Shown in pieces: positions 10,700-22,979 of a stretch of DNA of 64,000 nt. The stretch covers positions 65,038-129,037 of the forward strand of contig WTPW01000863.1 of NCBI GenBank assembly GCA_009809945.1, in the 5' to 3' direction. Positions within the stretch are counted from its first letter, which is position 1. Every line of letters starts with the position of its first letter. The stretch is from Gigaspora margarita. Taxonomy: Eukaryota > Glomeromycota > Glomeromycetes > Diversisporales > Gigasporaceae. The notes under the pieces are model-generated. The model had not been told where the DNA came from. It did no database searches and worked only from the letters and a program-made list of their open reading frames with translations. Made by a program: the position numbers and the translations under genes.

Positions 10700-13020
10700 G
10701 CAAATGATTGTGAAATTAGATGATAGTGAAATTCATGTGATCTCTGTATTTAGCAGATTTTTTAAATTTTCTGAAAATAGTATAAACAATCAATCTAATC
10801 AATCTACACTACGTCATTAAAACAATTGAATGCTATAACCAGGAGAGTTAATTCAATATTGCCTATATGCTGCATAAATCGCATTCTTGATATCTATATA
10901 TAAAGACCTTCTAACTACATCAAAAAGTTGATCCTAACTCTAACTCTAAATACAAGGCAAAATTTTTTTTTTGTTAGTGGTTTTACATCAGCGAATTATA
11001 TATACGTAATCTTACGTAAGATATTACAGCCCGTAATATTATGAAAATCTTACGTTTGATATGATTTATTACGTAATATATTACGTTAGATTACGGTAAT
11101 ATTACGGTTATTATTTCGAAATATTTCGAAATATACCAAATAAAAAAAATGCAAATTACCTCCCCCTACAGGGATCGCGTACTCATGCAGATCAATAAAC
11201 TAATGCGTGCAGGAGCTAATATTTTGATATTTTCGCATTGTTTTGCAATATTTTGGATCATTTCGCATTGTTTCGCAATATTTTGCAAATTTTCACAAAT
11301 TTTTAAAAAATAAATAAACGATATACATATTCACATAATCATGCTTTTTTACAGGTTTTCGCTTTATTTTGCAAGGTTTCGCAATTTATTATAAAATTTT
11401 ACATTTATTTATTTATTATTATTTTTTTATTTATTATTATTATATATTATACATATTATATTATATATTATATTTTAATTATTATACATTTTTTACAGTA
11501 TTATTTTTACATTATTATATATTATTTTAAATACTTTCGCACTTCTTCGCTTCTAATTCTATCACTATATACAAAAAACTAGCCCTATACACTTATTTTC
11601 GCTCACCCACAGTTAGTTATTATCTTCGCTTCTTTGTTTTCTATTGTCTTCACTTTGACTACTTCTTTTGTTTTGGCTATAAACTTTGTTTCGCACTCTT
11701 TTTCTAAAAACTTCAAAATAAAAACGTTTCTTAGAAGTGTTGGTTCTTGCAAATTGCCGAGAAAAGTTGCAAAGTTTCGAAGAAGTTAGGAATAAATAAA
11801 CTAAAATAAAATTTAAAAAATAAGTAAAAAAAAAAAACAAAAAAACAAAAAGNNNNNNNNNNNNNNNNNNNNNNNNNNNNNNNNNNNNNNNNNNNNNNNN
11901 NNNNNNNNNNNNNNNNNNNNNNNNNNNNNNNNNNNNNNNNNNNNNNNNNNNNNNNNNNNNNNNNNNNNNNNNNNNNNNNNNNNNNNNNNNNNNNNNNNNN
12001 NNNNNNNNNNNNNNNNNNNNNNNNNNNNNNNNNNNNNNNNNNNNNNNNNNNNNNNNNNNNNNNNNNNNNNNNNNNNNNNNNNNNNNNNNNNNNNNNNNNN
12101 NNNNNNNNNNNNNNNNNNNNNNNNNNNNNNNNNNNNNNNNNNNNNNNNNNNNNNNNNNNNNNNNNNNNNNNNNNNNNNNNNNNNNNNNNNNNNNNNNNNT
12201 GTCGGAAGTCTGAGTAGACATGCGCAAGGTTTCGAAATGTTGTATGTCTTCTTGCAAAGGTGTCTTGTAAAAGTGCCGAAATAAAAAATAATTAAAAAAA
12301 ATTAAAAATAAAAATGAAAACAAAAAAACGAAACAAAAACAAAAAATGAAACGAAAATAAAAAATGAAATGAAATAAAAACAAAAAAGCAAAAGAAAAAA
12401 AATAGAAGATCTAATTATAAACAAAAGATCTAATCTGATCTTGTAGTGCAGAATTTGAATATCATTGAACTATTTCAAACTATTTTGAAAAATCAGTCTA
12501 ATGCGCGATCCAGGTTACAGACCTACTGATCCTGATCCAGCTTGGTTTCCTAGTCCTAAATTATTTTGAAAGGGATCAAAATATTTCATTAACCTATTTC
12601 GAAATATTTCGAAATTACTTTTGTAATATTTTGAAAATTTGATAATTCGAAATATTTCGAAATATATTACGTAATATTTTGCTTATATTACGGTTCGTAA
12701 TATCTTACGTAAGATTACGCTATTATAAATTTGCTGATATATAGACTCTTTTTTGCCTCATGATTAGGGTTAGAAATAGGATTAGAGAGTCTTTTTGATA
12801 TAGTTAGAAGGTCTTTTATATATAGAAATCAAGAATGTGATTTATGTAGCATATAAGCATACTGACCGGTTATAGTATTCGATTGTTTTAATTACATGTA
12901 TAGATCAATTAGATCAATTGTTTATATGAAGTTCAGAAATTTTAAAAAATCTAATAATATGGAGATCATGTAGATTTTACTATTATCTGATTTTATGATC
13001 ATCTGCAATATTCTTTAAGT
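10700..13020. mobile_element. Foldback element with arms of over 300 bp
   Basis: The sequence from about 10700 to 11060 is matched in reverse complement by about 12660-13020. Examples are CATTCTTGATATCTATATATA against TATATATAGAAATCAAGAATG, CCTTCTAACTA against TAGTTAGAAGG, and CGTAATCTTACGTAAGATAT against ATATCTTACGTAAGATTACG. Inside the arms are many TACGTAA, CGTAATATTACGG and TTTCGAAATATTTCGAAAT motifs at both ends. The centre (11160-12600) has TTTCGCA/TTTGCAATA repeats, AT-rich DNA and the assembly gap. No transposase frame survives outside the gap. The arms are unlike the other inverted repeats in the window. Confidence 0.8.
11853..12199. other. Assembly gap of 347 N
   Basis: A run of N inside the foldback element. 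The open frame that runs through it is meaningless. A palindrome of this size is a likely cause of the failed assembly. Confidence 0.98.
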
Positions 13021-14872
13021 GCATACTCTCTATAAATGCATATTTGGGCTTAGTCCTGAGGAGGTGCATTTAGAAAAATCTCTTTGTACTATTTGATTTA
13101 TTTTATCATAATGAATTAAATAGTACCAAAATTGTATAATTTGAATTAATAGTTCACAAGATATTCATCAAGCAAAATCACAACTCTTCCTAATGATCAC
13201 TTGTCCAAATTTTTGAATAAAAAAAAACAAAAAATTTTCTAATAAAAGATAAAGCAGCTATTAATACTGGTTTTTATAAAGATTAACTTTCTACTTGTCT
13301 TTCTTGGGGACTTCTTTATATATTTGACATGCAAGCCAAAAGCATCAGTTGTACAAGATAACTGGCAATAGGTGCCCTTGGTACAAGAAATTCTAGTAGA
13401 AGTTTTCTTTTGTTGATGAAGATAGTATAGTTGGCTAGACGGTGAACTTGAAAAATGAGTTTTTAGCACTTTTTTTAAGAATTTTTGGTGACATAAACAT
13501 AATAACCATATACCTGGTACCATATTCTCACTTGGAGTTTTTTTTTTTGAGATTTTTGAACAAAAAGTGAGAAATCTGCTGTATCCCCTTCAAAAGATCG
13601 GCATTGTTGTTCCTATTCTAATCAGAAAAAAAGCATGCAAGTTGATAAACAGGAACAGATGCATAATGGGATGTAGCACAGTAGAGTAGACAGATCTGCA
13701 GAAATCAAATTCCAGAATATTCTTTTAATTCTTTTTTTATGTACATATAATACTTTGGTGAAGCATTTCCTTATGTAGTATTATATAATTTTTATTGTTT
13801 TTTTTCTTTTTTTTTTCTATTTAGTTTTTTTCTTTTCCTTGTGTCACTTGTTAGCACATAAGCTTTTATGTACTGTTTCTTTTTGCCTTTTTTATTTTTT
13901 TTTCTTTTTATTTTTTGTATATTTGGATTCTCCGTTTAGGTTAAGTAGATTATTTCCCCTTTTATATCTTTTTCCCTTTTTTTTCATTATATGTTTTTTC
14001 ATATAGTAGAATTCCTCTACTCGAGAAGCTAAGAGAAGGAGGTTTAAAAAGTAGGCAAGTCATGATAAAGCTTTCTGATTCAAACTAAGGTTTGGAATGG
14101 TGCAGCAGATCACATTTGAAAATTTGTTGAAATAAGCGAAATATCAGATAATATCAAACTTTTTTTTAAGTAATCACTTGTATAACAATTTGTAATACAA
14201 TTCTCTTAAATAAATAAATATTGGCATGACTGCCTATAGTAAAAAAAAAATAGTTTACAAGATATTATTAGAGATCTTTAGTATGCCAAATTAGAAACTG
14301 TGTTATCAAACTAAGTTTTAAATAAACTTAAACAGTAATATTTTATAATTGAGTAATTAGGACCAGGTAATTTTAGTACTATTCAATTTGTCTTGATAGA
14401 CATATTGAATAGTACGAAAAATTATTTAATTCTAATCAATATATTATATGATATTTATTATAGAACTTAGCTATATTGAATTAGACATATTTATTTTATA
14501 AATTATTTTTTTATATAGTTATAATAGTAATTGTTAGTTAATTTTCTTCCTAGGTTTTATTTTTCTACTTTTTTTAAATATTTTTTTATTTTTTTGTTAA
14601 TTTCTCCTTTATTTCTTTTTGTTATCATTTTTTCTTTTCTTATATTTTTTTTTACTTCTTTATAAAAGAACATTATTAGATTAGTAATTTTTAATTATAG
14701 TATTGAGACTAATGAAGTTCCTAGTAATTATGGTTCTAGTACAAAAGATTACAATTGGATACTCTTAAAAGCAGCTAGTTGATGTCAAATTTTTGTATAT
14801 AGATGAACTATTAATATACTGTATCCTATTATAAATAAGCACTTCTTTTTTTAAAATTTTAAACTCAAATAC
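13021..14872. other. AT-rich DNA with two small palindromes
   Basis: No gene supported. TACTATTTGATTTA...TGAATTAAATAGTA (about 13087-13130) and TAGTACTATTCAATTTG...ATATTGAATAGTAC (14366-14416) are related palindromic cores, probably remains of one small element family. 13790-14010 and 14540-14660 are T-rich. A 94-codon minus-strand frame at 13239-13523 has no recognisable domain. Confidence 0.5.
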
Positions 14873-15172
14873 TAGGACCCAGATATTTAGTACAGAAATA
14901 ATACATTATGCATATTAGCAAAAATCTCTAAAATTTAAAAAGCAAAAAAACAGTTTTTAGCAATTATTTTGACATCTATAGTCCAATTTTGAATGAATTT
15001 TTTTTTTTAAAATAAAGCACTTAGTAAGAAGCATCTAACAAAAAAAAGTTTATTCAATTCTAATTACTAAATCAAAAGTTATTTAACAAAATGTAGTTTT
15101 GTTATTTTTAGCAAATTAGATCAAAATTGGCCAAAACCCAGTTATAACCTATATGAGAAATGTTTAGGGTCT
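14873..15172. mobile_element. hAT-type MITE, complete, 300 bp
   Basis: Starts TAGGACCCAGAT and ends GAAATGTTTAGGGTCT. The interior (AATTAGATCAAAATTGGCC, AAACAGTTTTTAGCAA) is the reverse orientation of the 25461-25757 copy. The flanks TCAAATAC and TCAAATAT match at 7 of 8 bases, as expected of an old 8-bp hAT target duplication. Confidence 0.8.
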
Positions 15173-15396
15173 TCAAATATTTTAACAAATAACTAATCAA
15201 ATTTAATAAAAGTTGTTTTATTTCACCAACTTTTCTAGTACTATAGTAAATTAATCTAAGTTATATTAAAAATATCTAGAGTCTAAATAAACTAATTAAA
15301 TTTAAAAATAATAGTACTTAATAATATTTTTGATTTTTTTTTTCTAAAATTTAGATAATAAAAGTTTTTTTTTAACCAAGCTACTAAATTTTAAAT

Positions 15397-16170
15397 TTTT
15401 TTTTTATTTTTTTTTAATCTTTGGCAGTCCTGCCGAGACTTTATTAGAATTACTTCATATTACATTATATTCATAAATGAGGATACAACTAGCCACATAT
15501 GCACTTTTGGTGCCTAATTTAAGTAGTCCGGCCGAAGGTTCTACACTAGCTGCTATACCTACAACCCAACTACGGGAATTGCATATTTAAACCCTCTGAT
15601 TGTCCGATACAACCTAATATTACTTTCTACATAGTCCGACGCCACTCCATTTCCGTTAGGGAAATCAAGTGTGATCTGCCGCACTAGCCTCACCTAGGTT
15701 ACAAGCCTAGGGCTGGCTAGACCTTGACCATTAAACCGCCACGTCCCATTTCATAGTTGTTCATGGATTTTCAGTACCGGCGCATCTGCATTATACCGAC
15801 ACTTGCAGTCTGGCGGCTCCAAACCGCTAGGTACCTCCCTTGCCCTTATAAGGTTTGTTCAGATCCTGGCACCGACCTTATTTATGGTAGCACCGTCAGA
15901 GATCCTAATCTACCTTCTTATTTGGGACTTCCCAAACAGGTTTCCATTTTTCAGGTTCCTTGGATTTATCAGTGTAACAAACACCATTGCGCCCGGGAGC
16001 TCCCATTCAAGATGGTGGAACCAAGGTTACAGGTTTCTCACCCAACCGATATGAGCCATGGTTACCATAACACAGGCCTAATTTTCGTTATCGTTGTCAG
16101 TGGGATTTGAACTTTCGACCTGCCGCTTGGGGGTTGACAACCTGGCCACTTCTCTAGATCATCACACCCT
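15397..16170 (-). mobile_element. Long tRNA-derived SINE, full length
   Basis: Reads right to left. The head (about 16096-16170) is tRNA-like, with an A-box-like GAGAAGTGGCCAGGTTG and a B-box-like AGTTCAAATCCC on the minus strand. A body of about 680 bases without open frames follows, and the tail is the T-run at 15397-15418 (an A-tail on the minus strand). TACTAAATTTTAAAT flanks it exactly at 15382-15396 and 16171-16185, the long duplication typical of LINE-driven insertion. Two short plus-strand frames (15757-16110) are chance. Related partial copies lie at 22980, 25330, 28866 and 46017. At about 770 bp it is long for a SINE. Confidence 0.85.
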
Positions 16171-17689
16171 TACTAAATTTTAAATTTGAAAAAATATATA
16201 TATATATTCTAGTATATATATATTATATAGAATTTAACAATTATATTTAAAAAAAATCTATATATTGAACAATAATTTCAAATTATAATATTACAAAAAA
16301 AAAATAGAAATGGAAATAAACCTCACCTTAATATTAAAATAAATAAATAAATAAATAAAAAAAATTTAAGCCCAAAAAGTTATTACTTAATTATACTATA
16401 TATATATAATTTCTTTTTATAAATGATTAAAAAAAAAAAGCTATATGGCAATTTTTATTAAAAATTATTACAAAAATTTTAAAATTGCGCCAAAATCTAT
16501 TTTTAATTTCAGATTATTAACTTTTAATACAAAATGTTTAATCGATTATATAATAAATATCATAAAACTTGTAAGTTACCAGTCATTCAACCAATCACTA
16601 GTTTTACTATTGATTCCAACGTGTAAAAACCATTTGTTTTAATTTTGCGTTACACCTGATCTTGTATTACATAGGGACATTTTTAAACTGTCTAATAAAA
16701 AAAAAAGGTCGAATTCAACTTGCATGTGGTATACTAATTATTTTAATTATTTATATAGTTATCTTTATCATCTCCTTTATTAACTTGTTCTAGGCGATCC
16801 TTGTCTAAAGGTTGTATATTCTAGACAGCTTTTGTAATTTTGAAACAAAAAATCAAATAATACTATGAGAATAACGAACAAGAAATATTAAACACAACTT
16901 GAGAGTAATAGTAGTAATTACGTCTTCATTACAGTTCAGCCACAGAATTATTATTATTATATTATCGTTATTATTATTATAATTTATAATAATAATCTAG
17001 ACTCATACATGATTTAATGTTATGCAGTAATTTTACCAATGAAATTTTATAGGTCGATTATCAATGTTAGTGATTGCATTTAAAGATAACGATAAGTGTT
17101 TAACAAACCTTTATTTGGAATGCAAATTAAAACTAAAATAAGTTAATTTGTTAATCTTAGCTTTTTTTCTTTAAAATCATCAGAAAGACGATCTACTTCC
17201 TTCATCGTAAAATTTCGTATAGATCTATTGGTATGGCGTAACAGACTCAAACATCAAAAGTTGTCATCAAACATCTTGATGAGCATGAAACATTTCTACA
17301 TTTCTTATTGACTCACCGGTATACAGTATTTATTAAAGATATTAGATTTAAAAATAACGGATAATCTTTTTACATAGATAAACTATATATGTATGTAAAT
17401 CAAGACTTTACTTTGACTATTTTTGGGTTTGGCGCATTTTGCAGAATAAAATACTACAAAAACAATAACAGATCTACATTATGCGTCACTTACGTGCGTA
17501 TGCACACAATGGGCTAACAGAAAAGTTCGTTTATGGATTTTTCAACTTTTCACAATAAATAAATTAATTAAATTAAATAAATAAATAAAATAAATATATA
17601 TCTCTCGAAAATTTACAGTCCTTATATCGTTTGCGATTTTTTCTAAAACAAAAAAAAATAAAAAAAAAAATTATTTCACTTAAAAAAAT
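16171..17689. other. AT-rich DNA upstream of the transporter
   Basis: Contains an AAAT microsatellite (16341-16360), an ATT/TAA microsatellite (16948-16995) and A-rich tracts just before the transporter start. It must hold the transporter promoter, but I could not pick out a convincing element. Confidence 0.5.
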
Positions 17690-20075
17690 ATGTCAAGTAG
17701 CGGGAGTAACGGGTCATCAAGTAAAGATTCAACAACACCAATAAACATTCCAGAAAATACAACTCGACGGAGACGAGGATCAGAAAACATTACTAGTTTT
17801 GGACAATCTCTCGCTGACACATGGCAATCATTAACTGGAAATTACAGCTATACCGCTAGGTAGAGGACTAACTAATCCTCGCCATTCTGCAAAATTAACA
17901 GCATAACTTTGCTTACCGATACCATAAAAAATGAATTTTTTTCATAGCACGTATATGTCCGCAAATATGGTGGTGCCAACATCTTTTGTTGGTGAAAATA
18001 TTGAGCAAGCTGCTCCGGGATCTCAATACTCATCCATATTATCTAATCAATACTATTCTCCACAAACGTACCAATCTGATTCATATCTTCCTGGTTCTCA
18101 TTATGGATCGAGTTTGATGGCGATCAGTGAAAGTTTATACGAAGGTGATTATCTAGGAACGTCATATGCAAGTAATATATTGAGGCCTCCCGCTGATGGC
18201 AGAAGAAGACCACCAATAACAATGGCTGAACGCACACCTCTTTTAAAAACTCCAGGGTACGTTTCATATTCTAATTTGGTAATATTTATAAACACGTTTT
18301 TAGAAAGATTTAATTGATCATTATATTCATATCTATTAATAGAGGTTCAATTCATAATGTACCCATAACAATACCCTCAAAAGCTCTTCCTGTAGTTATC
18401 GGATCGACATTTAGACAATCTGTCTTTAACTCCTGCAATATCTTAATAGGTAGGTGACTGTTATACATGCATTAAATCATGTTTTTTTCCTGATACTAAC
18501 TTGATGATCGACTAACAGGTATTGGAATTCTTGCATTACCTTTTGGATTCAAACATGCGGGATGGGTGATTGGATTATCTTTATTCTTTTTCTGTTTGGG
18601 AGTCACTAATTATACTGCTAAAGTATTGGCAAAATGTTTGGAATATGATGCGAGACTTTGCACTTATGCTGATATGGGTAATTAATTTACTTTTTAAATT
18701 TTGTAAGTAAACGTTATTTCACGTGATGATTAACTCTCTTATGTTCTTTATTATTATAGGTGCGATTGCGTTTGGAGAACGTACACGACTTGTTATATCA
18801 ACACTATTCTCACTTGAATTAATAGCATCAGCTACGGCATTAGTAATTCTTGTTGGAGATTCTTTACATGAATTATTTCCAACCACGTCTCTTATTACCC
18901 TAAAAGTCATTGCGTGGATGGTAATGACACCATTAACATTGATCGCAATACGTTATCTCTCGTATTTTTCATTACTTGGAATATTATCTGCTACAAGTTT
19001 GGTAACAGTTATGATAGTTGATGGATTTATGAAACCTGAACACCCCGGAAGTTTATTGGATCCAATGAAAACAAACTTATGGCCAGATAATTGGGGAACA
19101 GTACCTATTAGCTTTGGACTAATTATGGCAGGATTTACAGGTAAATTTGTTATATTTCTTTTATTGTTATCGTTAATAGATTTCTAATACAAGATAATAA
19201 TTTATATAGGTCATGCTGTATTTCCGACGGTATATCGTGACATGAAAAGACCCGATCAATATCCAAAAATGGTAAACATAACTTATGAGTTAACCACAGT
19301 TGTCTACTTTCTTATGGCTGCATGCGGTTATTTGATGTTTGGCAATGCAACAAGACAAGAAGTAAGTTTCTGTTTATTAAATCATTTATTTTAATTAATT
19401 AAAAATCACTTATTCTAATTAATCTGTATTATGTAATGAACAGATCACACAAAACATAATGGACACTCCCGGCTATTGGAAACCTCTTAACCAATTCGTA
19501 ATATGGCTTGTGGCAATAAATCCGATTGCAAAATATGCTCTCACATTAAATCCCATAAATTTAACTTTAGAAATATATTATCATTCTGTTCCTTCAGTAG
19601 AGAATTGGTTTAACTCAGGACGTGGTCGTCGAACAGGTTTACGCGTTCTCACGCGTATGCTAGTATCAACAATAGTCGTATTTATTGCAATCAGATTTCC
19701 CGAGTTTGAGAGAGTTATGGGTGTATTAGGAAGTTTTTTTTCGTTCATGATCTCCGCCATTTTCCCTTGCGTTTGTCATTTAAAATTATTTGGGCATGAA
19801 TTAAGTTGGAAAGAATGGTTGTTTAATTGGTTAATAATCTTAATTTGTTCGGTTTTATCTGCCTTTGGGACAACTTGGGCCTTTATGCCAAATGTAAGTT
19901 TATGATTCGGAGTTTGATAAATAATAGAAATTGTAAGATCGTATATAGAAACTATAATTTAAATTATTCAAAGTCTTAGACTCAAAAAAAAAAAACAAAA
20001 GTAAATTATTTAATAGATAAATTTACCATCTTGTTCATTAATGTGATTTAGTATAAACCAGATGATGAAGGCTAA
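17690..20075 (+). CDS. AVT1: Vacuolar amino acid transporter, Avt1-like
   Basis: Eight exons: 17690-17859, 17948-18256, 18343-18449, 18519-18677, 18760-19140, 19210-19361, 19444-19893, 20052-20075. All introns are GT-AG and phases agree, giving about 583 residues. Residues 1-180 are a Ser/Arg-rich hydrophilic tail, expected in the cytosol. From about 182 to 573 runs the Aa_trans (AAAP) core of about 11 membrane segments: TFRQSVFNSCNILIGIGILA, LPFGFKHAGWVIGL, YADMGAIAFG, VILVGDSLHELFP, GHAVFPTVYRDMKRPDQYP, LMFGNATRQEITQN and NPIAKYALTLNPI. In yeast, Avt1 moves neutral amino acids into the vacuole in exchange for protons; the same role here is inference from family likeness. Yeast Avt1 is about 600 residues, so length fits. 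The start is the first ATG in frame with spliced exon 1. The last intron is the least certain: reading through gives ...MPNVSL and a stop at 19905 instead of ...MPNYKPDDEG. Confidence 0.93.
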
Positions 20076-20468
20076 AAAAAAATAAAATAAAATAAAATAT
20101 ATAGATAAAAATTAGCATTTTAAGAACTTAAAGAGAATAATATTATCTATGAATACAGTAAAAAAAAAACAATTTCATCGGTTTTAAATTATGTGATGAC
20201 TATGATCAAAGTACATTAAATTTAGACTTTTGCATATAAATTCATAAACATCACATGCTTTAAACGGTAAAACGGTTTCTTTTTGTATTGGTTTTCACGT
20301 GATTTTACTTACCTTTGGACTGATCAAAACATTAACAAATTCTGATCGGTCGGCGTCCAATTCCTATTAGAATTTTATTTAAAAAAGAATAAATGTGCGA
20401 TGACAATAGCCGGATTTCGCTTATCTGTTATAGTTGGATTAATGATTAACAAAAAGTCATATTACTGT
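20076..20468. other. Downstream AT-rich DNA
   Basis: 3' flank of the transporter. No gene or repeat seen. Confidence 0.5.
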
Positions 20469-20555
20469 ATTTGCGCGTAATAACGCGCAGGGGTGTGATT
20501 TCGAATTTCGGCCTAAATTAAGCTTAATTGCCCCGGCGCGCTATTACGCACAAAT
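20469..20555. mobile_element. 87-bp palindromic MITE
   Basis: ATTTGCGCGTAATAACGCGC at 20469-20488 and GCGCGCTATTACGCACAAAT at 20536-20555 form near-perfect inverted ends. The spacer is under 50 bases and includes TAAATTAAGCTTAATT. It is GC-richer than its surroundings. Confidence 0.75.
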
Positions 20556-20969
20556 AAAACCTCCCTAAATGCATTAGAGAATAAGAAAATTTACATTTAT
20601 AAAGTTTATATAATTGCTACTTCAAAAATATTCTATTTTTTAAATCTAGTTTTTATAGCAATAAGAAGTAGATGACATTCATTTTCTGATAAATTTGAAA
20701 TGATAATCTTTGCCATTGAAAAGTTTATTTATTTCGTTAAATGGGTCTCTGAAACTCATTTCATTTTCCGATTTCAAAATTTTGATACGCAGTTAAAATT
20801 TTTTAAACTCCCACTTATTTCCGAAATACACCAATTTTTTTAATTCGAAACCCTCAATTCAGGGACACCGAATTTATGTGAAAAGAATCTGTAAATTATG
20901 CGTACGGTATATAAAATATGCGATTTATTGTTTTTTTTTACAAATTTTATCTCGTAAAAAAAAAAAACT

Positions 20970-21200
20970 TTGCAATTTTTTAAATACTGCGCTCAAATAA
21001 CAAATTAATATCCAATTTTTTAAATACTGCGCTCCAACTAACGAATTAATATCCAATTTTTTAAATACTGCGCTCAATTAACAAATTTATATGCAATTTT
21101 TTAAATACTACGCACAACTAATAAATTAATACTGTGCTTGACTATCAAAATACTACGCTCGACTAACAAACTATAAAAAGCTGCGCCCAACTAAATAAAA
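20970..21200. repeat. 40-bp tandem repeat, at least 4 copies
   Basis: CAATTTTTTAAATACTGCGC recurs at about 20973, 21013, 21054 and 21094, then decays into further TACTACGCTCGACTAAC units to about 21200. Non-coding. Confidence 0.85.
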
Positions 21201-22380
21201 ACTGATCCCTAATATATATAAAACAATTATTTATAGTTAGTGATATTACCTTAATTGTTAATTTTTAAGTATTCGCTATTGTTCTTTTGAACTATTAAAA
21301 TATATATTTAACATTTTTAATGATTCTTAAATTTTGTGTGTTATCCACCAAAATTTCATTATAATTGGAAAGGCTTCTTTCAACAGAACATGAAGATATG
21401 GGCAACCAGATGTAATCTTTAGTGATACACTCAATTCAGGTACCATATGAGCTTTCTTATTTCAAATTCTTGTAAGTTATTGAATTCAATTCTTGCTAAA
21501 TTTAAATTAACATCTATACTTATTCTTGAATTAAACTAGTAGATGGGTTTGCCAGTTCAGAAATAAATTTATAGATAGTAGATTTGGATTTGTAGTAGTA
21601 AAATAGATAATGCATGGATCAAAGAATTTTGAAAAAGAGAATAAGTAGGATGATTTAAAATATGAGTCTCATATTTTTGTTAAGCTTTTTCATATGTTTT
21701 GAAAAATAAGAATAAAAACACTAGACTAAAAATTGAGATAAACAATATATTTAAAATCTGTTTCAAAATTGACTAACGGTAAGTTTTTGTTATTATTTAA
21801 AAATTGACCAAATTGTCATTTTCAATAAAAAGAAATACAAATTATTTTTATTTAAAAAAGTCTAGAGTTGAAACAAGAATCTATGCATGAATAGTAATAA
21901 ATTTTAAAAAAATTTCAATAAGACTATTTGATTGAATATTTTCAAATATAGAAGATAGCTAAAGCAGAGATAAATCATATAATATTAATTATAACTCTGT
22001 GATTAGTCAATAGTAACAAAATTTATAATTGGTTAAACAATATGTTCAATTTGTTAGCATGCATAATGCTTTTTTTTTATTGCAAATTTTTTTTGATCTT
22101 TATATTTAAAATACTTTTTTTTTATAAATAAATATATATATTTATAAGTTTTTTTTGTTTTTTTTATAGATTCTTTTTTTTTTATTAACTCTATTAACTT
22201 ATATGCAAAGTAAAGTTTGCCTATATCAACTTTCATATTCAAAGTGCATCTGATATTAATCTGGCACCTATTTATAATATACCAATTTCCATGTTCTATA
22301 ACATATTAGTTTTGTATCCCAACTTTTTAAAAACTTTTTTTAATATATATATATTTTTTAAAAAAATTTGTATAATAAAT
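21201..22380. other. AT-rich DNA, nothing recognised
   Basis: No coding or terminal-repeat signal. The Lys/Tyr-rich minus-strand frame at 22054-22242 is low complexity. Confidence 0.5.
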
Positions 22381-22820
22381 ATGGTGCTGGAAGCCTATTC
22401 TCAACAATTATACAGAGTATTTTAGTGTATTTCAACTGTTTAAATGGCTATAACTTTTTATCTAAGAGGTTTAAAAAAATCTGATTAATAATTTTGTAGA
22501 GCTATATTAGCTCTACATATATACCAAATATCTTTTCAAAATCTCATTACTATAAAGAGTTGATGTGTTTTGAAAATTGAAATTTTATATATAAATTTAT
22601 AAATTTATATATAAAATTTCAATTTTCAAAACGTATCAACTCTTTACAGTAATGAGATTTTGAAAAGATATTTGGTATATATGTAGAGCTAATATAGCTC
22701 TACAAAGTTACTAATTAGATTTTTTTAAAACCTTTTAAATAAAAAGTTATAGCCATTTAAATAGTTGAAATACTACTAAAATACTTAATATAACTGTTAA
22801 GTATAGGCTTCTAGCACCAT
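22381..22820. mobile_element. Foldback element, arms of about 215 bp
   Basis: ATGGTGCTGGAAGCCTAT at 22381 pairs with ATAGGCTTCTAGCACCAT ending at 22820. Complementarity continues almost unbroken (for example GTAGAGCTATATTAGCTCTAC and TCAACTCTTTACAGTAATGAG) to a centre near 22597. It has no coding capacity and the whole element can form a single hairpin. Confidence 0.85.
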
Positions 22821-22979
22821 ATTAAAATATTTTTTGTTTTCAAAGTGCTTGTTTTGAGTATAAAATTTTATTCAATTTATATATTATAAACTATATAAAT
22901 AAAAATACAATTAGCTATATATATAGTAGAAAATCAATATAAATAGAACAAATTTATTAGATAAATTTGGTCCAATTCT

